Below the pieces are notes generated by a model. It worked only from the letters and a program-made list of their open reading frames with translations, made no database searches and was not told where the DNA came from. A stretch of DNA of 64,000 bases, from contig NC_079488.1 in the NCBI RefSeq assembly GCF_020520425.1, positions 89,819,285 to 89,883,284 on the forward strand, read 5' to 3'. Position 1 is the first letter of the stretch; every line of letters starts with the position of its first letter. Origin of the DNA: Spinacia oleracea. Lineage: Eukaryota; Streptophyta; Magnoliopsida; Caryophyllales; Amaranthaceae. The translations under genes were made by a program, and so were the position numbers. Below, piece by piece: positions 10,643-23,134 of this stretch.

Positions 10643-12560
10643 AGTTAGAAAGTTATTTGATTCGGGGAAAGCTTATTCTTTTGTTTCTTCATCTCGTATT
10701 AAGAGTCTGAAGTTAGTAGATTTTGAGGTGATTGATTTACCTGTTAGTATACCTACTGGTGTAACCTTAAGGTGTACCAAGTTATTTAAGAACTTTCCTT
10801 TGAAGATAAAAGATTGCGTTTTCTTTCTGACTTGATAGAGTTTAATGGGAAACCTAGATGTAATTCTGGGAATGAATTGGCCAAGTTTTTACAAGGCTAA
10901 GGTAGATTGTGAAATTCCGAAAGTAAGTTTAAGGAACCCTATGGGAAGGTTGACCTCATGGGGATGTTTTGAGAAGTCCAAGAACCTTTAGTGATTTCTG
11001 TAATGCAAGTGAGGAAATTGATGAATAGAGAGTGTGAACTATTTTTCTGTAGTGTGTTAGAGGTGAGTAAAGAAGTTGGAGTGAAAATCGAGAATGTTCC
11101 CATTGTGATTGGATTCATTTATGTGTCTACGAGTGGAATTGCGAGTATGTCACCTGCTAGAGCCCTTGAGTTCATTATAGAGTTAAATCCTAAAACGGCA
11201 CCTATATCCAAAGCACCATATAGAATGACACTTCCTGAAATGAACGAATTGAAGACACAGTTGCAAGAGTTGTTCGATAAGGGTTATTTTAGAGCCTAGT
11301 ACATCACCGTGGGGAGCTCAGGTGTTGTTTGTTAAGGATAAAGATAAGAGTATGGAATTATGCATCGATTTTAGGGAGCTAAACACCATTAAGAACAAGT
11401 ATCCCTTGCCTAGAATAGATGACATATTGGACCAATTGCATTGGGCGAGTGTGTTCTCGGAGACTGATTTGGGTTTAAATGACCACCGATTGAGAGTAGC
11501 TGATAAGAATATACTTAAGACCTCATTAGGATTCGTTGTTGTCATTAAGGGTTTAGAGTAACGTCTTTTGGGTTAACCAATGCACCTGCATTAATTATGG
11601 ATTTGATGAATGAGATTTTCTACGAATTCCGAATTAAGTTCGTTATTATGTTATTGATGATATCCCGATTTATTCAAGGAATGAGAAAGAGCATGACAAA
11701 CACTTGAGGATTACTTGGAGACGCTTAGAAAGAATCTAGTTTTATTAAATGAAGTATACAAATCTTGAAGTGATATGTGTATAAGTGACACCGACGGAAA
11801 AGTGAAGGACTAAATTGATTGAGAACTATGTTACGTAAGGGAATAAATTTAAGAGAAGATTTGAGTGGTCCAGGATCGTTAGAAATCATTTGTTGTCTGG
11901 AAAAGATGAAAAGAAATACATGAATTGGTGCAAGAGCTAAGAGTTAAGCCCAAAAGTTATACACCCATGAAAACCGTAATGAGGTTCGGTAACAAGGAAA
12001 AGTTGAACAGAAGGAGTTTCTGTAGATCCTGCTAAGATTCAAGCTGTGAGTGAGTGACCTACTCCTAAGAACGTGCCCGATATTTGAAGTTTTCTAAGCC
12101 TAAATGACTATTATAGGAGGTTGTGAAAGACTTTTCGAAGAAAGCAAAACCAGTGACCAACTTGTTGAAAAAGGAATCGAAATTCAAGTGGAGTGAGAAA
12201 TGTGAAGAAGCTTTCCAGATTTTAAAGGAATGTTTGACCTCCGCACCTGTTGTCGTGTCAATTGAAACTTTATGAAACCAATTACCCTACCCATGACCTA
12301 AAGCTAGCTGCTAGTGCGTTCGCTTTGAATGATTTGGAGACATTATCTTTATGGGGCAACATTTGAGATCCTTACCGACCATAAAAGTCTGAAATTTTGG
12401 CAAAAAGGTCTAGTGAATCTTGGGAACGACATTGAAATGAGTATTTCTTTCCACCCTGCAACCGATAAACAGACTGAGATTACTACAAAATATATGTTGA
12501 GATCATGTGTTATTAACTTTAAGGGTAATTGGGAAGACCAACTAGAGTGATTGAATTTCT
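10638..12560 (+). pseudogene. Gypsy-1 pol pseudogene (PR-RT-RNaseH/INT remnants)
   Basis: 10638-10835 carries an aspartic protease remnant (LFDSGKAYSFVSS). About 11150-11560 encodes the start of reverse transcriptase ([51 protein letters not shown]) with frameshifts and stops. After about 11560 homology is poor. At 12329-12550 the RNase H end (EILTDHKSLKFW) is followed almost directly by the integrase C-terminal region (SFHPATDKQTE), so most of the integrase is deleted. Not functional. Confidence 0.85.
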
Positions 12561-13002
12561 TGCAACAATAGTTACTATGCGAGCTTTAAGATGGAACCTG
12601 TTGAGGCATTGTGCGGAAAGAAGTGTAGAAATCCCACTTGCTACGATTTTAGTGGAAATATAGCATTGGGGGCATGATTCGTTGAAGTAGAAATATCCAA
12701 AGTTATTCCCTGGGATGAGTTACGAGGGCGTAACTCGTTTTCTTTAAGGGGTAGAATGCGATAGAAATTCGCGCTATTTACCTATTTTTATGCATTTTAG
12801 GCTCATTATTTTGCAAATTATACATGTTGATGCAAGTAATTAGATTCTCTGCATAAGAAAAGTGTGTTCATGAGTAACACAAACAACTTTAAGTTGGCAA
12901 AAGAGCGCACATGAGTGGCACAAGTACTTCTTTAGTATGAATAAGTTGAAAACTCTTGAAAAAGGTGTGAATTTCAGTGTCAAGTTTCGGGACGAAACTT
13001 CT

Positions 13003-13017
13003 TTTAAGAGGGGTAGA
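13003..13017 (+). other. Gypsy-1 polypurine tract
   Basis: TTTTAAGAGGGGTAGA-type purine run directly before the 3' LTR start TGTAATCCCCC. The same tract, inverted, lies beside the Gypsy-2 3' LTR. Confidence 0.75.
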
Positions 13018-13018
13018 T

Positions 13019-15798
13019 TGTAATCCCCCGTAAATTTATAAATTTTATTAATATATTTTAACGTATAGTTATTTATATTTTAAATAGAATTTACGAATTT
13101 TAGTAATAAGTATACAATTAACGTTTATTTATTTTATTTAATTACATTTTAAGTATTTTAACGGTTTATGAAATCAAAAATAATTTTAGAATTTTACGTT
13201 GAAAAGAATTCGAATTACGAAAATACGTTCGATTGAATTTGGAAAAGCAATCCTAACCGTTTCGAGTTCAAACAAACAATATCCTAGTTCTAGCCCAAAT
13301 TATAAAGGCCCAAATAAATAAACCCATAATTTCACCCTTGTTACAATTTCACGTGAAATCCTCAAAACACCAAAACCTCTCCTCCTCCTTCACTTTCACG
13401 TAAAACAAGAACCCATACCCTACCTCCATTGGTGCGGCTGCCCAGCCGCCACCACCGCCGGCACTTCTCTCTTCTGTCGTCCCTCTCTGCCTCTGTACCG
13501 CTAGTAACCTTCTCCTCCTCCTCCTCTTGTTCTTCCTTTATCTTTTTGTTTTATCTCTCCCCTTCACTCTTGATTCTGTCTGTAGCGCAGCCATAACCAC
13601 TAGCAAAACCGGCCGCGACGACCACCAGTGATGCACTACCACGTCGCCTCCGCCGACCAACCGACACCAGCCAACGCTCCTCTTGTTTTCCCTCACGCTC
13701 TCGAAGCCCTCCTCTTCGTTTGCCCTATTCTGCACGCACAAGTCATTCGCAGCCGCGAGTAACCACCGCTGCGCCACCGGCCAGCCGTGCTCCGAGCTCA
13801 GTCCGTCGCTGCCGCGTTGTGCGCCGCCGCCCTGCCTACTTCTCTCCTCTCCTTTTGGTTGTTTCTTATACTCTAAGTAATTTAATAAAATATTCTAATT
13901 TTTTTTTGTTACCGATTTAAGTTATGTTTTAATTGTATTGAATTTAGAATTTTTGTAATTAAATTAGAATTTTCGGATTTATATATTTTGTTTAAGTAAT
14001 AAATTTAATTTTCAGATTATATAAATGCATTGAAATAACGATTTTAATTATTTGAATCTTGAATTTTAAATCTTTAATGGTTGGAAATCATAGTGGGGTG
14101 ATTAGGGATTTTGAAATTGATTGTTTCAACGTTCTAAGAACGTTAATTGGTCTTGGTGAAGTTTGTAAACAAGTTTTATTGCTGAAAATTTTAAAGTATA
14201 ATGTTTGCGAAGAGTTTTCAACGAATTTCAATAATTAATTCAATAATTATGATGCTAGGAAATCAAATGTTCAAGTTTTAATGTTAGGGAATGTTCTAAA
14301 TATGTTTAGGATGTATTTAGAATGCTTTGTTATTGTTGTGAGTGATTAGAAGTTGATTGGGAATACTTGTTGGTTGTTTTAGGCGGAGAATTCTCTTTAG
14401 GCGACTTTTGAAAGTGTTAAAGTGGCCTATCAGTTTGTTTACACAAGGTACGTACATACCTGTGTGCTTGGAATGTGTGCTAATTGTTGAAACCATGTTG
14501 AATTTGTTGGTGAACTTGGTTGTGTTGAGATTGTTGTTGAACTTGGTTATGTTGATATTATTGACGAACTTGGTTATGTTGAAATTGCATGTTTAATACT
14601 GTTGGACGGACATATTGAACCTAGATTGCATTATGAGAATTATAACATGTTAGTTTGGATGATTGATGCAAACATGTTTGATTGGGAACACTAGATTACT
14701 TTGTATATATTGATTCAGATCGGTTGATTGTTGTTCCCTTTAGCTTTTCACTACTTTATGAGGGCCGAGGACCTTGTTCAGTAAGTTGAAACCTTATACC
14801 CATATAGAGGGGTTGATCAGTATTAAAGGAAAGGTTGGAGTTAATTGGAATGAGTCTTGTTTGATACCTTTGCGATCACTTACTTAATTCCAAGATAAAA
14901 ACAGTTGTGAATAAATGTGGATTGTATGCCTTATGTGATTGTTGAGTCATAACAGGGTTTCAATTTGTAAATCATGTAAAGTGAAACTGAGTAGCAATAG
15001 CTTTAGACTTTGCACGTCTAAAGTGACGGACAAACAGGAGTTGGGGTTCATGGTGGTAGCCCATGGCCTTTATCTCGGACCGGATTGATCACCGTGTCCT
15101 ATTTTTTATCCAAACGTTCCTCGATATCGCAGGTCACTGAGGTTACGGAGTCGCGCCCGTACCTCGTCTTCCTTAGTGAAGCCTCTAGCTAGAAAACTCG
15201 GTCCATTTCCTATTTCAATTAAAATAATATTATTGTTATAAAAGTCTAGTCCAGTCTAGCCTAGTCTAGTCAAGTATGGTCGTCAAATTATCATGTTTTG
15301 TCTGCCCTTATTTATGTTTAATAGTATCATGTTAGGATTATTATTGTTTTAGTATGTAGTACTCAGCTTTGCTGATTACGTGCTTTGTTTGTGTGTGTTG
15401 ATCATGGCTATGCCTTATTGATCCTGTGATGACCCATCTTTGGTGAGCAGTCTCTAAGGATCAATAAGCGTTGCCCATCTACAGGTTTGAAGATGATGCA
15501 TCATTGGGATCGGGATTAGAGAGCTTGTAGTTATATTTGTTTTGTTAAGTGATGTGGTTTGTTAATTTGGACTTGAAATTTGTCGTACTATTCGTATTTC
15601 CTTATTTCCGTTAAGTGGGTTTTGGACTTAATATGTAATCGATTATTTATAAACCTAAAAATTAGTTTTATGTTTTCCGCTGCAAAATTCTGAATAAGCC
15701 GTTACGTTTTCACACGGGCGATAATGCTTTGATAATTCTCTATAGCTATATTTATAAAAAGGGTTATTTTAGAAAAAAGGAATTGTCGGGGTGTTACA
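13019..15798 (+). repeat. Gypsy-1 3' LTR
   Basis: 2780 bp, TGTAATCCCCCGTAAA ... GTCGGGGTGTTACA. Alignable in inverse orientation to both Gypsy-2 LTRs but clearly more diverged from them than they are from each other. It contains a CT-rich, GC-richer stretch (about 13370-13870) that yields spurious small ORFs. Confidence 0.88.
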
Positions 15799-16863
15799 AT
15801 GCCATTTTCTTTGTTCATACTATAATGAGGGACCATTTATTGGAACTCGTAAACAAGAAGTATATGTGTAGACAACTAATTTGTGTCTCCCTTTAGAGCC
15901 GATGACAATAACATCGGTCTAACTTAAAGTTGGAGCAACTCCGAGCGAAAGCACCAATTGCAAGATACAATGAGCATATTCCAATCTCAATTGCAACTTT
16001 CAAAATCCAAAATTCACTTCAATCTTCCAAAAGTTCAATTCCCGAGTCTGTTTCAATCCCGGACCTCGGTTCAAAGTCCAATTCCAAACCCAATTTAAAA
16101 ATCTAAGTACAAACTCACGAAGCGGATACCACGGTCAATCTCTAAGGCACGTTTTTCACTCAAAATCATATAAGGCAAAGCCTTTTCGGGTGCCGATCCA
16201 CAAGATCGAGCATCCCGTTGGAGCGTCGACCCACCAAAATCGAGTATCACCAGCAAACCCGAAAGCCGATTCCAAAAGTGCACATTTCCCTAAAAACATT
16301 GATTTCAAGATGCTAATGATTGTCTAAAACTTTGATCACCAAGAAAGAAAATTGTCTAAATGCAATCTGCACCAGATCAACTGAATTAAACTCAAATTAG
16401 CTGAACTTAACTGAATATTAGTGCATTTGAAATAAATAATAAATAATATAAATAATAAACAATAAACAATAAATAGTAAATAAAAATAGTAAATAATTAA
16501 TAATTAATTACTAAATATTAATAATAAAAGATAATTATTAATTCTACTAATTACTAATTAAAAAATGTATATTAAATAATAAGTTATATATAAATAATAA
16601 TATATAATAGTAATACTTTCCCGTTCCAGAAATATCGCACCATTTGTATCTTACACTATTCACATTACGACTTTGGCCATTTTTTGTGATTCGAACGTAA
16701 GGAAATTTTAGTCATGTGTGGTCATGTTAGATTCATATCGATGTATATTTTCTAAATATTTTTTTTATAATTTTTACTTGAACACGATTTGAGATATTAA
16801 GAGTCAAAGTGATGATTAGAGGAGTAAAAGTCAACCATGGTGCGATATTTCCGGAACTGATGG

Positions 16864-16895
16864 ATAATAATAATAATAATAATAACAATAATAAA

Positions 16896-16933
<38 letters not shown>

Positions 16934-16961
16934 TAATAATAATAATAATAATAATAATAAA
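16864..16961. repeat. (TAA)n microsatellite
   Basis: About 98 bp of ATA/TAA trinucleotides with a few C or A interruptions. Confidence 0.95.
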
Positions 16962-17265
16962 GAAAGGCGACATCTCAGACACAACCTCGCAACAGATACA
17001 AGAATAAAGATGCTAGTTCGGGCCAAGTTGCTACGAGAAAGAAACAATAATCAAGGAAGACTTGGATTCACAAGAAGAATCAAACCCAAATCAACAAGAC
17101 TAGCTCCAACAGAAACAAGACAAGCTACCAAGAGACAAGAAGATCAAGGAAGACTCCAGCAACCGCCATCAACCAACAGTGCAGAAAAGACTACAGAGTT
17201 TAGAATATGAGCTTTTTCTTTTATCCATTGTAATTCTTGTAAGTCGACGAGGTCGTCGACAGCTT

Positions 17266-17575
17266 AAGTGGGGGAGGATGTTAGAATCCAACATCCCTTT
17301 ATTTGTATTTTGCTTATCTAGTGCTTTCTATGATCTTTCTAATAGTTTTCTAGGCTATAGATAGAATTATTATGTTAATGTCAATCAAGTGTTCACTGGT
17401 AGTTTGTAGCTAATCCAAATAAACCTCTATGAGGGGTATGAATGAATGAATTCCTACTTCTCACCAATTGTTGTCATCGCTTTATTGCTTATGTTTTGTG
17501 GTAGGCCTTTATAGATATTGTGCTACCGCTTGCTCTAAAGCATCCCAAATCCTACAAAGTCCCACAAACAGATAA
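17266..17575 (+). mobile_element. 3' end of an LTR retrotransposon (PPT plus LTR start)
   Basis: AGTGGGGGAGGA, a typical Copia polypurine tract, is directly followed by TGTTAGAATCCAACATCC, a typical LTR start with an immediate inverted word. The LTR end was not located with certainty (possibly near 17570). The rest of the element is not recognisable upstream, apart from a hydrophilic Gln/Thr-rich frame at 16970-17210. Confidence 0.5.
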
Positions 17576-17788
17576 ATTCTCGTCACTGGTCTCGCTTATA
17601 CCTGTTGTGCGCACACAAGCGTCCCGGTCAACCCTCGTCCCTCGCTCTTGTCGTCAATAGGCAAGAGAACCCTTTTCAGAATCAGACGCTTGCTCGTGCC
17701 CCTATGAGTCACAATACAAATTAGATTATTTAGCTTGCCTTTACGAAAACATACTTATCGACCTCTTAGTATCAAGACCTCCAAGCTT

Positions 17789-17920
17789 CTATCTCTTTTC
17801 CTTTGAAACAACATTGTAAGCATCCCAAAGAACAAAATCAAGAAAAGAATAATCACCAGCCTCATTCTTTAAAAGACGAATAACATGACCAATAGGAATT
17901 CCATTATCCTTTAAAGTCGT
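17789..17920 (-). pseudogene. FAR1-like fragment, downstream half
   Basis: On the minus strand, 43 codons run from the Gypsy-2 junction to a TAG at 17789-17791: TTLKDNGIPIGHVIRLLKNE ... WDAYNVVSKEKR. The pattern (TLKDxGIP, L-x-NEAG, D-x-YN) fits the segment just after the DNA-binding domain in FAR1/FHY3-family proteins, themselves derived from Mutator-like transposases. The upstream half lies on the other side of Gypsy-2 at 27538-27606. Early termination compared with the family shows it is a fragment. Confidence 0.65.
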
Positions 17921-20887
17921 TGTAACACCCCGACAATTCTCTCTTTTCTAAAATAATCTTTTAATATAAAACGTAGAGAATTATCAAGGCATTATCGCCC
18001 GTGTGAAAACGTAACGGCTTACTCAGAATTTTGCAGCGGAAAACATAAAACTAACTTTAGGTTTATAAACAATCTATTACAGATTTAATCCCAAAAATCA
18101 TCCAACGAAAATAAGGAAATATAACTAGTACGACAAGTTTAAAGTCCCAATTAACAAACCCAAGTTAACTTAGCAAATCAAAACTAAATACAAGCTCTCT
18201 ATTCCCGATCCCAATGATGCAACATCTTCAAACCTGCAGATGGACAATGCTTATTGATCCTTAGAGCCTGCTCACCAAAGATTGGGTCATCACAGGATCA
18301 ATAAGGCATAGCCATGATCAACATGCACAAGCAAAAGCACGTAATCAGCAAAGCTGAGTACTACATACTAAATCAATAATAATCCTAACATGATTCTATT
18401 AAACGAACAATCCTAACATGGTACTAAATAAAACATAAGCAGGATAATCAAGATATATTGACTTGAAGACTATACTTGACTGAACTAGACCTTTGTATCA
18501 TTAACATTATTTTAATTGAAATAGTCAATGGACTGAGTTGTCTACTAGAAACTTCTTCTTCTTCACTAAGGAAGACGAGGTACGGGCGCGACTCCGTAAA
18601 CCCCAATGACCTGCGATATCGAGGGACTTTTAAATAAAAATAGAACCGGTGATCAATCCGGCCCCAGAAAAAGCCATAGGCTACCCATGACCCCAACTCC
18701 TGATTGTCCGTCACTTTAGACGTGCATAGTCTAAAGCTATTGCTACTCACTTTACATGACTTAACTTTTAATACTTGGTTATGACTCATCAAACATAAAT
18801 ATTATATTCAACAAGTAAACACAACTTCTTTTATCTTTGAATTAAACCAGTGATCACAACATTCAACCAAGAGCCAATTCCAACTATTTTAATCCTTCCT
18901 TTATCCATATTTTAAAACCTTTATTAGGTATAAGGTTCAACCACCAAACAAGGTCCTCGGCCCTTATAAAGTAGTGAAAATCTAAAGAGGAACAACGATC
19001 AATAAAGATCTAAACCAATATTAAATAATATAAAGTTCCACAAAACCAACATGCTTGCATCAATATTCCATGCTAACATGATTCAATTCTTATAAATAAA
19101 GTTCTACGCTCAACGCATTAATTCAACGACATTGAACATGAAATTCCAACATAAACAAGTTCATAAATATATTCATCATATTCTCAATACAACACACATC
19201 CAAGCACACGGTATGTACGTACCTTGTGTAAACAAACTGATAGGCCACTTTAACGAATTCAAAAGTCACCCACAAAGAATTCTCCGCCTAAAATAATCAA
19301 GAAACGTACCCAAATCAATTCCTAATCATTGGCAACCATAACAAAGCATTCTAAATGCATCCTAAACATATTTAGAACATTCCCCAATATCAAAACTTAA
19401 ACCTTTGATTTCCTAGCATCATAATTATTGAATTAGTGATTGAAATTCATTGAAAACTCTTTGCAAACATCGTACTTTAAATTTTCAGCAATATAACTAA
19501 TTTCAAACTACTCTAAAACATAATTAACATTCTTAGAATCATAAAAATAATAGCTTTAATAATATATAATCGTTCTATTATGATTTAAAGCCATTAAAAC
19601 CTCAAAAGTCACACTTTACTACTTAAAGGCACTCATTTAACCAATATAATATAATCTGAAAATTAGTAACTTTATTATATAATTCGTATAATCTGAAATA
19701 TATAATTTAAATCATAAAAACTATAACTTTAATTCAAGAAAACATAATTCGAATTAATAAAACATGATTAAACCCTAACTTATATTTTAATCAACCAAAA
19801 CTGAAAATAATTAGTTTATAATATCAACACCAAATCTGAAAATCATATTCAAACCATAAAGATTATAAATTTAATTCAAGAACATAAATTAAATTATTAA
19901 AACGTAATTAAAACATTAATTAGTTTTAAGGGTTTGGAAATAACCAAAGGAGAGGAGGAGTGATGGCCGGCGGTGACTAGGGCACGGCGGGGACAGCGGT
20001 GGTACTGGGCGGCGGCACTGGTCGGGTCAGGTGCTGCGCACGGTGGTTGCTGGTGGTTGGCGAGGTGGACTTGTGCAGCAAGCAAGGAGGAGGTCGAAAG
20101 AGAATAGAAAAACGAGAGGGAGGAAAAGGGGAGCACCGGCCTGACTGAGACGCGGTGGCTGATGGTGTGGGCGACGGAGGCAGCGGCGCAGCAAGGCAGC
20201 GCAACAGCAGCGTCAGTGGAGGCTGGTCGAACACACAAACAGAAGTTAAGGGGAGAGCAAGAAACGAAACAAAGAGAGAAGAAGAAGGACGAACGAGATA
20301 AGAGATTTACCGGCGGCGAGGACGATGGTGGTCCGGCCTGAAGTGACAGTGGCCGGTGGCTGAGCAACGACGTGAAGGAGGAGAGAAAACGGCTGAGAGG
20401 TTGAGGGCTTGCAACTTCACGTGAATGATGAGAACGAAAAGGGTTTTGGGTGTTTCTTGTTTCTTTTTTTTTTTTTTGCTTTTTACGTGAATTGAAAGAG
20501 AAGGAAAGGAGTAAAGTGTTTTGGGTCTTATTATTTGGGCTTTGTCAATTGGGCTAGAATTAGGAGTTTAATTTTAGGATTCGAATCATAAGATCGTTTT
20601 CTAAATTCAATCGATTTTCTAAATTCAATTTTTTTTTAACTTAAAATTCTAAAATTATTCTTGATTGCACAAACCGTTAAAATATTTAGAATATATTTAA
20701 ATAAAATTAAATATACATTAAATATATAATAAAGTTCTTAAATCGTTAAATATTTAGAACGTACTTAAAATAAAATAAATATACGTTAATTATATATTTA
20801 TTACTTAAAATTCATAAATTCTATTTAAATATAAATAATATACGTTAAAATATATTAATAAAATTTATAAATTTACGGGGGATTACA
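17921..20887 (-). repeat. Gypsy-2 3' LTR
   Basis: 2967 bp, on the + strand TGTAACACCCCGAC ... CGGGGGATTACA. It is nearly identical to 24561-27537. A GC-rich stretch at 19897-20400 holds a 156-aa ORF present in both LTRs, which I take as non-coding LTR sequence. Confidence 0.95.
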
Positions 20888-20888
20888 A

Positions 20889-20904
20889 TCTACTCCTCTT
20901 AAAA
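20889..20904 (-). other. Gypsy-2 polypurine tract
   Basis: Minus strand reads TTTTAAGAGGAGTAGA directly before the LTR start TGTAATCCCCC; homologous to the Gypsy-1 tract. Confidence 0.75.
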
Positions 20905-21336
20905 GAAGTTTCATCCCGAAACTTGACACGAAATTTCCCACATTTTCCCCAAAACTTTTAACTTATTCTTACTAGAGAAGTACTTGTGCCACCTACGTGC
21001 ACTCTTTTGCCAACTCAAAGCTATTTGTGTTACTCATGAACACCTTTTCTTATGCGGAGAATCTATTTGCTTTGCATCAACTTGTAAAATTTGCTAAAAT
21101 AAGCACAAAAATGCCACAAAATAGGTAAAAGGCGCGAATTTCTATCGCATTCTACCCCCCTTAAAGAAAACGAGTTACGCCCTCGTAACTCACCTCAGGG
21201 AATAACTAACCAAAATTCTCTTTTGACGAATTCTATCCTCAAAATTCCTATATCACTAAAACTACTAACTTTAGACTCTTAATAACAAATGACAAAACGA
21301 AATAATAAGTTTCTACCGAATCAAATAATGTTTTAA

Positions 21337-22461
21337 CTAGCACGAAGTTAATAGAAAAGTACCAGAATCTATATCGGCAGATCGTTCATCCTCATTCTGA
21401 TTCATCATGTACAACTTTCCTGGAGCCTTATTCGGGTTGTTGTTATCATTTGCAGGCTTATTATAGTTCTCTTGATTGTTTTGTGCCCCTCCAGGCTTTG
21501 AATTTTGACCTCCAGACTGGTTAAACTTCACTTGGTTTCCACCTCCATTACTATTTTGTTCCTTTCTGTGCTTAGTGAAGCACTCATACTCCCTATGTCC
21601 CCTTTTCTGACAATAATTGCAGGTCACTAATTCTCCTTTGCAGTTCTTACCAGGGTGATTGTTACTGCACATCTTGCAATGATGCACTCTCTCAGACGGG
21701 TTCGAGTTATTGTGGTGCCCCTGATTGTTTCCTCCATGGAAATTTCCATTTCCATTCCCATTTCCGTTTCTATTCCTTTTAAAGTTTTCTTGGTTACCCC
21801 CAGCATTAAAATCTTTCCTCTTTTCCCCAATTACCACAGTTTTCTTTTCCCTTCTAGACTGCAGACCATAAATATGAGCAGCTCTCCCGTACACTATGTC
21901 TAAGGATGTAAAAGTTTCTCCACCTAATCCCAATTGAATTTCATCAGTCAGTCCTTGCTCAAACCTTTGAGCCTTTAGCTCCTCAGTAACTACCACTTCA
22001 GGTGCAAACCTCGATAAAGCTATAAACTTGCTATAGTATTCAGCAATAGTCATATTCCCCATCCTAAGGTTGATGAACTCCTGCGCTTTCTGCTTTCTCA
22101 TAAAAGGAGGATAAAACTTCCCCCTCAATGCAACAATAAATGAATCCCAATTGAATCCCTCAGCAGCACTTAGTCTAGTTCCATTTTCCTTCCACCAAAG
22201 GTCAGCCTCATCTTTCAGGTAAAGGACAGCTTGACTTACTCTCATACTCCCAGGGCAACTCACAGCCTCAAATAGTTTCTCAAACTCCCTAATCCAGTTT
22301 TCCAGGAAGGTTGGGTCGGCTTGCCCCTTGAAATACGGTGGCTTAACCTTAGAAAGTCTTTCAAACATTTCCCCTGCAGAGTCGGGGCGCTCAGTTCTCT
22401 CTTGGGTTAGCTTTTCCGCCAAGAGGCGAATCGCAGCAGCTAGATCATTGTTGTTGGCCAT
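21337..22461 (-). CDS. Gypsy-2 Gag (374 aa)
   Basis: Intact nucleocapsid-precursor ORF starting MANNNDLAAAIRLLAEKLTQ at 22461. A retrotransposon gag domain covers about residues 50-190 (LENWIREFEKLF, YLKDEADLWW, RKQKAQEFINLRMGNMTIAE). It is followed by a Lys/Arg- and Asn/Gly-rich linker, then two zinc-knuckle motifs: CKMCSNNHPGKNC (CX2CX3HX4C) and CNYCQKRGHREYEC (CX2CX4HX4C). Asn/Gln-rich tail; stops at LLTSC. The protease frame (LFDS...) begins just beyond in the -1 frame, with the active-site DSG changed to DSV. It would form particles packaging the element RNA, with enzymes supplied in trans. Intact coding fits recent activity. Confidence 0.93.
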   Translation of the reverse strand: MANNNDLAAAIRLLAEKLTQERTERPDSAGEMFERLSKVKPPYFKGQADPTFLENWIREFEKLFEAVSCPGSMRVSQAVLYLKDEADLWWKENGTRLSAAEGFNWDSFIVALRGKFYPPFMRKQKAQEFINLRMGNMTIAEYYSKFIALSRFAPEVVVTEELKAQRFEQGLTDEIQLGLGGETFTSLDIVYGRAAHIYGLQSRREKKTVVIGEKRKDFNAGGNQENFKRNRNGNGNGNGNFHGGNNQGHHNNSNPSERVHHCKMCSNNHPGKNCKGELVTCNYCQKRGHREYECFTKHRKEQNSNGGGNQVKFNQSGGQNSKPGGAQNNQENYNKPANDNNNPNKAPGKLYMMNQNEDERSADIDSGTFLLTSC

Positions 22462-23134
22462 TGTAGAATGCGACCTGCAATTAGTATATTCTACTTTAGG
22501 TTTGAAACATCACTTACGTTATCCCATACAATTTAATACTTGAAATGACCATAAAGATCGCCTCAACCAACAATGTTCACATTAATACACATCATTTACG
22601 AAGGCACGACAATCGTTTACGAAGGTGCAACGATCGTCTACAAGATGCAATAATCATTGAAAAATAATCATCCTCAATAATTCACGAAAGACATTTACAC
22701 ACTACACATAAGGCATAACATTTTGAATCATATTGGTCATGAGGGTCTAGATTGGCCCTCACTTCCTTTATGTACTCAAATCATTTAATATTTTTGTGGC
22801 AATTGAATTGATCCACAATTCACACTGAGTATGCAACCAATAGGAAGATTAATCCACGACGTACTACCTAGAGGTTGGGGTATTATGGAATCCTCAAAAT
22901 AGAATAAAGAACAATTCCTTGAAAACTTTAACTTTTATTGCTAACTCCATAGAGGTTTATTACATCCTTGAAAATAATAAAGAATATTTCAAACTTCAAT
23001 AAACTTAAACCTTAAACGGTTGTAGCTTTGCTACTTATTCTTTAAAACATAAAAGAGCTAATTAACTATTTATGACTTCAAAATATTTGTGGCCTCTTGC
23101 CTATCCATTGCTCCTGAAACTTGCGGAGTGAAAT

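Larger units (their letters stand above)
7099..15798 (+). mobile_element. Ty3/Gypsy element (Gypsy-1), decayed
   Basis: Plus-strand element: partial 5' LTR (to 9305), leader, gag pseudogene, pol pseudogene, polypurine tract and full 3' LTR (13019-15798). The sequence families of RT and gag, the iMet-type primer site of its sister copy and the LTR of about 2.8 kb fit the Del/Tekay chromovirus branch (inference). The 5' LTR is followed by AAGT and then leader sequence that in the sister copy lies about 500 bp further in, so the primer-binding site is deleted. Confidence 0.88.
15799..17788. other. intergenic/TE debris between the two Gypsy elements
   Basis: No intact gene. A TGTAGACAACTAATTTGTGT motif at about 15866, followed by CTCCCT, resembles the start of Tat-type Gypsy LTRs (weak inference). 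About 16380-16620 is low-complexity AT. A TAA microsatellite lies at 16864-16961, and a separate LTR-type 3' end begins near 17266. The 133-aa ORF over the microsatellite is mostly polyAsn and is not accepted as a gene. Confidence 0.5.

Noticed and set aside
16733..17210. ORFs rich in Leu, Ile or Asn around 16733-17210
   Set aside because: They are readings of the TAA microsatellite in different frames.
18448..18792. 114-aa ORF in both Gypsy-2 LTRs (also 25088-25432)
   Set aside because: Same reason: LTR sequence without a recognisable domain.
19897..20367. 156-aa ORF inside the Gypsy-2 LTR (also 26537-27007)
   Set aside because: It lies in LTR sequence, is identical only because the LTRs are duplicated, and is not conserved in the Gypsy-1 LTR.
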